Shown here in pieces: positions 57,885 to 64,000 of a stretch of DNA of 64,000 nucleotides. This DNA is from Amoebophrya sp. A120. Its lineage: Eukaryota; Sar; Dinophyceae; Syndiniales; Amoebophryaceae. The notes beneath the pieces are model-generated. The model did not search any database and was not told where the DNA came from. It saw only the letters and a list, made by a program, of their open reading frames with translations. The position numbers and the translations under genes are program-made. The stretch covers positions 5,917,754-5,981,753 of the forward strand of contig CAJINV010000005.1 in assembly GCA_905178155.1 (NCBI GenBank), given 5' to 3'. Within the stretch, counting starts at the first letter, position 1; each line of letters begins with the position of its first letter.

Positions 57885-58630
57885 GATGCTTTCGGTGTCG
57901 TAGTTCGTGCACGCACCGTTGGCTCAGACGGGTTTTTTTTGGCAGGCTCTTGGAATATCAACAGGGAGGCACTGTTGTAGTCACGGCCGGATGACGGAAA
58001 TAACGGCTTCACCGTGCTCCTGCTGCAGGGCCCGCAATACGCAGTAGTGTTGACTGTCGCAGAGGAGTGACCGGTGGGCAGATGAGGGGCGCCCTGGAGC
58101 GAAAACTGTGCACAACCACGGGTGCCGGTGCAGCAACAGCTGTTGGTGTAGTTGACCTAGCTCTCTCCCGCCGTAGTACTAGGCCTAGTTCATCTTGCTC
58201 ACCTTCCAACTGCTCCTGTTTCTCTTGAGTTGTTGTACAACGGGCCCTCTAGACATCGTCCTGAGCGCGACAAACGATATTGCGCTCGTGCTTATATGTA
58301 AATGTATGATGTTCTCGTAGATTGATGCACTCACCCGCCGTCCACCTTCATCTGGAGGGACCCACGCAGCACTCATCGTTCTCTCGAATAAGCAGCCAAC
58401 ATCTTCTCCGAAATGTTGAATGTCCTCTCATGAAGAACGGGAACTGAGAAAGAGTGTAGGAGAAGGAACTATTGACCGGATATTGAAAACTGAAACTGTG
58501 TCTTTGCACAGACGAGGGTCGTCGTCGTGCTTCTGCTTTTTTAATTCTCGTTGTGCGTTTTATTGCACTCACAATTAATATTAAACATGATCACCAAAAG
58601 TGGTCCTGCTCGCCGAAGAACGAGGTATTT

Positions 58631-61600
58631 TCAGCGTGACACCGCCGCCCGTTTCAGCCTCTCATCGTGCCTGACCCTCCGTGCCTTTTTCTCCCTTCGC
58701 TTGTCCGCGGCTTTCAGCTTGTTTGCCCGCCAGTTGGTCCACGGCAGGATGCGCTTCAGCCGTTTTCGCAGCAAGAGTCTCTCTACAGCCTGATCTCCAT
58801 GATCTGTAGTGCCGCGGCTTTTGCGAGAGTTTGCCCGCCCGCGGTGAAGAGCGGATAAAGCACCTGCTCTCCCGGATGACGATAATGAGCGATTGCATGA
58901 TCCCGTCAAAGATGAAGATCTGCTCCTGCCACTCCTCGTGATGGTCAGCCGGGGAAGTTTGTAAATGCGGGTAACGAGGAGTGATGTTGGGGTACTAAAG
59001 CTTCTTGCAGATGATGTGGTTCTTTGCGCAAACGAGGGTACGCCGGATGTTGCGCTTGTGCTGCAGCTCGTCAACAACCGTTTGGCGCACAAATCGCTGA
59101 CGTCCAGAATCCAACCCGTTTGGCGGCTCGCTTTCATCATCATACCGACGTGCTTCTCCAAGAAATCACTCCGCATCTTTTGCTTGTCGAGAAGATTGTT
59201 GTGACCCAGCAGCTTATTTTTGTACCTGCTGGAGGCGTGGTAGTTCTTGGCCGCAACCATATAGGCTTGTTTTTTCCGTCTCTCCTTGACGAACCCGAGC
59301 CACTCGTTTTTCAAATGCATCAAAATCCACTTTTTCACAAGGTCCATCGTGTTCAGATTTTGGCACGACGGATCGTGGATGTGAAGGGTTTGAAAGTGCT
59401 TCTTCCGCTGCAGCAGGCTGTAGTTGGAAGTCGTGTTTGATATCGTGCTACGACCCATCGAAAGCAACGATTGCTGATCTCCTGGCTGCTCGCCCCTTCC
59501 ATCCGTGAACAGGTCTAACGGGGATGGGAATCTTCCATTGTCCTGCTCTCCTTCTCCCATCATCCGGACGGTAGATCCGGAAAGCAAGGCTAGCGCACCG
59601 TGCAACACAGATTCGATCTGGTCCAAGGACAGGGATGAGTCAGCGGCTTCCTGATTCACATCGACATCATCCACATCCGGGTTCACCGCGGCTGCCAGTA
59701 GCCTCCTGATCTCGGCAACTACAGGCACCACCCTCTCCTCGGGAACTGCCGCCATTTCGTCGAAAATGTTTTTCAGTGTTGCGCCCAACAAAATATCGGA
59801 CTGCGTTAGCGTCGCAGGGGCTGCAGACGTCGCGGGCAGCTCCAGGAAGCCAGAGCAGCCACTATGCTGCGAAAAATCGTTGGAGTTGGTTCCATTTCGA
59901 TTTCCAGTGCCCATTTCTGCTCTTTCACTCCAACCACCGCTGTTGGAGATCACTGGTAATTTAAACTCCCGAAAAGCCGCTTCCCAGGGGTTCGTGCACA
60001 ATGCGAACTGTTGGCCGCCTCGCGTGCTGTCGTTGTCAGACGTCCCAGGAGGAGACGTTTTTGACCACGCCCCGGATTTCGAGGTGGGCAGATCAAAAGA
60101 CTTCAAAATTGCCCGTCGTTGGTCGGTGGTACACAGGACGATCGAGCGACCAGCTGAGAAAAGAGGAGAGCTTGGTGCTCCACCTGCTCCGGCGGGTGGT
60201 GGTAGTTGTGTAGCTCCTAGTACATCAGCAGGAACAGTTTCAAGAACGCCGCCACCGTTCATCGTCCCAGCAGCACTACTGGATAAACAACTCCCCGCCG
60301 CCAGCAAATACTGACACCGATTGGCGTAGACGTTCAGATCCCTGGGTGGCTGAAAGGAGATGAGGGTCAGCTCTTCCGATGAACTACCATGTGGTCCTAA
60401 AATCTCCTCTGGCGCCAGCTTCACCGTACGCATCACAGCTTCGGTCGTTATCAGCACCTGAATCCGGTTGTTCATATTGTTGTAGCGTGGTCGTTGTATG
60501 GCCAAGCCCACTGATCCCGGCTTGGTTGTCGTCGAAGTCAAACCATCATCATCTTCGCTCGAGCTCATGATTAGGTCCTCACCACCAGCAGCATGATCCA
60601 ATTCGTTCGCTCTCAAATGAAAAAACTGCGACAAAATCTGTTGTCGCCTCGCCAGCGAGTGGTGCAGTAAGCTGGAGGATGCCTTCCTGTTTTGCTCCCC
60701 GAAGAATGACACGTGTTCCCCATGATCTTGATTACCCGCAAGCTCTTTCATCGGAAGCAAAGCCTTCACGCGAAGTTTCGGAGCATAATTTTTCGATCCT
60801 CCATGTTGCCGCTGCTGCTGTAACAGAGGGTGGCTGCACAGCGTTTCGCACTCCTCCGGCGTTCGGGCGAAGACCAAGCATTTTTTTGATTTGCCAAAGT
60901 TGTTTTTGGTGTGGTAATCATACGCGTCAACCTCATCACCTTTTGCGCCATCAGCTGACGCTCCTGCGCCTTCATCTCCCCAAGCGCCACTCTGATGCTG
61001 CAACACCACCTCGAGCAGCCTGGCGAGCACTTGAGCCCGCTCTGCGTAGTCGCATTGGGAGGAAATCGCCCTCGCTTTCTTTTTGTTCTTGTCGGAAGTA
61101 AGTGATCCATTCGTAGCTCCGGAGTTGGAACAAGATGTTGTGTGAGGCAGCATGAGAAACCGGTGGTCTATCCTCGTGCGAAAATCCTCCAAAGTGCAGT
61201 TCGCGGCGGAAACGAGGCTGCTTTGTTCGTCATGCTCGCCAAATGAAGATGCTGTACTCGCATCAGATGTGTCTTCGACATCCAAATACCGTTCCTGTCC
61301 CTGGGACCAGTTCTCATCGCGGCCCGCCTCGGAATGTAGAGGAGAATCTGCACTCTCCAAATCAGGGGATCCTGCTCCTCCCGCACTATAGGCTGTCGAT
61401 CCTGGTCCGAAAACAGAAGCAGCTCCTGTGATCTTCCGCTCCCCGAACGATGCAGGTGTCGCCGCCGAGCAGCGGCCCGCAGTAGCCTTATTCCGAGCTG
61501 ATGTAGAGGAAAGCACGACGTCCTTATGCTCCACCACACTTTCCTCGTTCAGAACCAAGTGATCTTCTTCTTCAACCTCGACAAACGAGCCACCTCTTAC

Positions 61601-62794
61601 GGTCTTAAACCCAGGCCGCGCCCCAGCATCTGCACATGTTCCACGTGCATGATGCACTTCGCCCGTGGCCGCACAATAAAACTGGGTCTGGAACATTTGG
61701 AAAACCATTTCCTGGATCGCCTGCGGGACCTGCAGGGTGGATGAGGCGAAAATCAGTTGAGATGAACCCGCCGTCTGAGTCCTTCTGCCTCCTCCTTGGT
61801 GAACAAACAGTCTCTCCAGCACAAACTGCAGACTCTTCACGTACGCCAAGCTAGTTTCGCTGTAGTCGCAGTCATCGATAAAGACGGTTTGCAGGTTTCT
61901 CGTGAAGGAGGCTAAGGAGGTGGAAGCAGCACTACCGGGGGCTCGGGCTGCCTGTGGCGACGTCGTGTCCCACTCGTGGTCTCCTCCCGCACAATATTCA
62001 CTCGCGCTGGCACTCTTCTTGCCCCGTTTCTGATAGTCATGTCTTGATCTCGCGCTCGCCCTGCTGCGCGCCAGAGCATAATTGTCGTGCGCGATTCTCC
62101 GAAACAGCCACTGTGCTCGGCCCAGAGTGGTGATCAGAATGTTGGCGCCATTCACCTCGTCGATATTAAGTAGCGCTGACGCTGTACCATGACCTCCCCT
62201 GCGGTTTGATGATGGTCTCTGAGGCACTTCTTCCTCCTGCCCTTCGTGCAAAACAGCTGTCTTGTAGGGTCCCCTGCTCGACGTGCACGCTCCACCAGCG
62301 CCAATCGCACTTGAAGAAGCCGCACTCTGCCCAACCTTCGCGACTCCAGTCAGTCCACTAATCAACGAATGAATCTCCTTCGCCACCTGCCTTGAAGGCA
62401 CTAAAACGAGAACTTGCGGCGCCGGGTCGAGGAAACAAGGCCGACTCGTATTGCCGGCTACAACTACATCAGGAGGAGGTGCACCTCCTCGTATATTCCC
62501 TTTGTTATTGTTTGTCAAAAAACTACTACCACCACCGCCCTTGTTCTGCAGCCGCAGGCGCTCCAAGACGGGCAGTAAACACCCCAGAGTTTTGCCACTG
62601 TTCGCCGGACTGGCGAGTAGTAGGCTTTTCCCGCGACACAGCCGGAAAAAGATCTTTTCCTGTAGCGGAAGCAGTCTTTTCACCCCCAGCGTGGACTCCA
62701 GACCGACCCGGAGCTTCGGCGAAGTGATCAGGTGGGTGAGCTGGAATTTTGCTTTTTTCGAAGAAATGATAGAGGAGGACGCAGATGATATCAT
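58631..62794 (-). CDS. Degenerate DEAD-box RNA helicase-like protein (about 1,387 codons)
   Basis: ATG at 62794 (MISSASSSIISSKKAKFQLT). Helicase order: Q-motif-like LLPLQEKIF (about residue 41), motif I ASPANSGKT (61-69), Ia VLVPSRQVAKEI, Ib LITTLGRAQWLF (TPGR position), II VFIDDCDYS (DEAD position), III FASSTL (SAT position), IV CLVFARTPEECE. Domain-2 signatures are weak: LITTEAVMRT and VYANRCQYLL where V and VI (HRIGR) belong. Only motif I is fully canonical, so ATP may bind but coupling to unwinding is doubtful. Large acidic/Ser inserts lie between motifs. The C-terminus is Lys/Arg-rich, common in nucleolar helicases. Near 59110 the frame becomes Ser-rich and unlike a protein while another frame reads RFVRQTVVDELQHKRNIRRT, so a one-base frameshift or intron is likely there. 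Confidence 0.65.
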   Translation of the reverse strand: MISSASSSIISSKKAKFQLTHLITSPKLRVGLESTLGVKRLLPLQEKIFFRLCRGKSLLLASPANSGKTLGCLLPVLERLRLQNKGGGGSSFLTNNNKGNIRGGAPPPDVVVAGNTSRPCFLDPAPQVLVLVPSRQVAKEIHSLISGLTGVAKVGQSAASSSAIGAGGACTSSRGPYKTAVLHEGQEEEVPQRPSSNRRGGHGTASALLNIDEVNGANILITTLGRAQWLFRRIAHDNYALARSRASARSRHDYQKRGKKSASASEYCAGGDHEWDTTSPQAARAPGSAASTSLASFTRNLQTVFIDDCDYSETSLAYVKSLQFVLERLFVHQGGGRRTQTAGSSQLIFASSTLQVPQAIQEMVFQMFQTQFYCAATGEVHHARGTCADAGARPGFKTVRGGSFVEVEEEDHLVLNEESVVEHKDVVLSSTSARNKATAGRCSAATPASFGERKITGAASVFGPGSTAYSAGGAGSPDLESADSPLHSEAGRDENWSQGQERYLDVEDTSDASTASSFGEHDEQSSLVSAANCTLEDFRTRIDHRFLMLPHTTSCSNSGATNGSLTSDKNKKKARAISSQCDYAERAQVLARLLEVVLQHQSGAWGDEGAGASADGAKGDEVDAYDYHTKNNFGKSKKCLVFARTPEECETLCSHPLLQQQRQHGGSKNYAPKLRVKALLPMKELAGNQDHGEHVSFFGEQNRKASSSLLHHSLARRQQILSQFFHLRANELDHAAGGEDLIMSSSEDDDGLTSTTTKPGSVGLAIQRPRYNNMNNRIQVLITTEAVMRTVKLAPEEILGPHGSSSEELTLISFQPPRDLNVYANRCQYLLAAGSCLSSSAAGTMNGGGVLETVPADVLGATQLPPPAGAGGAPSSPLFSAGRSIVLCTTDQRRAILKSFDLPTSKSGAWSKTSPPGTSDNDSTRGGQQFALCTNPWEAAFREFKLPVISNSGGWSERAEMGTGNRNGTNSNDFSQHSGCSGFLELPATSAAPATLTQSDILLGATLKNIFDEMAAVPEERVVPVVAEIRRLLAAAVNPDVDDVDVNQEAADSSLSLDQIESVLHGALALLSGSTVRMMGEGEQDNGRFPSPLDLFTDGRGEQPGDQQSLLSMGRSTISNTTSNYSLLQRKKHFQTLHIHDPSCQNLNTMDLVKKWILMHLKNEWLGFVKERRKKQAYMVAAKNYHASSRYKNKLLGHNNLLDKQKMRSDFLEKHVGMMMKASRQTGWILDVSDLCAKRLLTSCSTSATSGVPSFAQRTTSSARSFSTPTSLLVTRIYKLPRLTITRSGRSRSSSLTGSCNRSLSSSGRAGALSALHRGRANSRKSRGTTDHGDQAVERLLLRKRLKRILPWTNWRANKLKAADKRREKKARRVRHDERLKRAAVSR

Positions 62795-64000
62795 CGGACC
62801 TACGAAGAGATTTTGCCAAGAAAACTGCGTCTGGCACTAGATACTGCTAGACGCACTTTGACATTCACGGCTGCGCCAACATGGAGACGAGGTAGCTGGG
62901 CTAAGAAAGATCTTCGTCTTGTTCCCCACCTCGGTACACTATTTCCTCAGAAAGAAGTGTAAGACCGTCCAGCGTTTGAAGATCTGCTTTTCTGATCGAT
63001 CTGATCGTACGCGCTTTGGATTCCAGTCGTGAAAAAAGAAAGCTGGCATGATCCAAGACATGCAAGCAAAAAATATGATCTTTTCGCTGTTCAGTGACAG
63101 AGCCCGGGGTCGCGAAATTCAGAATTCTTCACACGAGAAGATCATGAAAAGAGAAACCAAAATACGAAAGTAACAGTGGACGTGATCTTCTTCTTCATCT
63201 TCGTAAAGACTGCTCTGTGGCGCATTGGAAAAACCTGCTAAGCAGGAGCTTCTGCATCTTCTTTTCTTCCGTTTTAGAAGTTAACAGCGCCTCCAAAACT
63301 TTGTTTTGTTTTTGAGCGTAGATCATCTCTACTCGACATACCGCGTTCTTTCTCCAGTTTTTCTTTCCTCTGTTCGTCTTTATAGATGGGACGAGGAGGT
63401 TGATGCAGATGCTCTCCTATATGCACCGGATTGATACCCCCCGGTACTAGGTTATTGTCGGTTCGTCGGAACAAGCGATATGGAGTAGGAAAATTAGCGA
63501 TGCGATAAAACATTTAATTCTGGTAGATCTAGAGTCTATCTTAGAAACAATTTTAGAATAATTCGTTTCATATTCCCAAAAAAATAAAAGTGCTCGAAAC
63601 GGAGGTGGAGCGCCGACCTATCAACAGCTACAGCGTATACCCTATGCAGCCTTTACTGTGAAAATTTTGACGCTGGTAGTGCAGTAGAAGGTGATGATGT
63701 TCATCTTTCTGGACGTTGAAAACAACCAGAACGACGATTTCCTCCTCACCACTCTGGGTCAATACATCCGCAGAAGGTATCATGATGGTAAAAACTGTTT
63801 GCTGTGAAGTAGTAGGTTGTTGAAAATAACAGAATGTTGGAGCCGAGGGGAAAAAATTACAGGGAGCTGCCGTGAGTAATTATATCAAAACAGTGCCATA
63901 ATTCCGTGCGTCTTCTTCTCCTTCTTCGTTCGAAGAAGCTGCTTCGTGATGAGGCTAGTAAAGCTAAAGAAACGAAAATTACAAACTTTCGACATTGACT
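62795..64000. other. Region beyond the helicase gene
   Basis: Mostly without coding pattern. A minus-strand frame 63513-63274 has an ATG and 79 codons (MFYRIANFPTPYRLFRRTDN, ending in a Lys/Glu/Arg-rich tail) and could be a small gene or an exon. Support is only its composition. Confidence 0.35.

Overview
The window looks like nuclear DNA of a protist with intron-rich genes, most likely a syndinean dinoflagellate related to Amoebophrya. That is an inference from three things seen here: nearly all convincing genes lie on one strand (minus), proteins are rich in Ser/Ala/Gly/Gln low-complexity stretches, and many coding regions are cut by short DNA elements with terminal inverted repeats (introner elements), which have been reported from Amoebophrya genomes. 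No rRNA, tRNA, CRISPR or bacterial-type operon signal was found.

Layout, all on the minus strand unless stated. 0.9-2.7 kb: gene Z, a leader-bearing protein. 5.0-9.7 kb: gene X, a large relative of Z and Y. 12.4-15.9 kb: gene R, a His/Gln/Ser-rich protein. 17.8-20.7 kb: gene B. 20.8-27.6 kb: gene A, a large nuclear-type protein whose exon is interrupted at 24981-26837 by a 1,857-bp fold-back element. 27.6-28.0 kb: a small acidic, tail-anchored protein. 30.0-32.6 kb: an eight-exon RING-H2 membrane protein. 35.7-38.0 kb: small introner-bearing exons on uncertain strands. 39.4-51.2 kb: genes V, W and Y, a recently duplicated family. 53.8-57.9 kb: gene U, a coiled-coil protein. 58.6-62.8 kb: a degenerate DEAD-box helicase.

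The main discovery is a splicing rule. The reading frame was followed through 22 coding-region insertions that begin TAT and end ATA. In 21 of them, deleting the element plus one 5-bp flank restores the downstream frame; in gene U one element restores the frame only when deleted without the flank. The two 5-bp flanks are identical at nine elements in the window and differ by one base at about ten more, as expected of target-site duplications. Whole-gene lengths become exact multiples of three in genes Z, A, B, R, T, V, W and Y. The same rule applies to the 1.86-kb fold-back element, although its terminal sequence is different. Genes also use ordinary GT-AG introns (five in gene T), so both intron types sit in one transcript.

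The second theme is a family (X, Y, V, with partial relatives Z and W). X, Y and V share a C-terminal domain with an NCQHF motif resembling the catalytic cysteine box of LRAT/PPPDE-type papain-fold proteins. X, Y and W share a short repeated motif around QFPTP. Y and W carry the same hydrophobic leader and duplicated 5' flanks, and W has an introner at a site where Y has none, which dates that insertion after the duplication.
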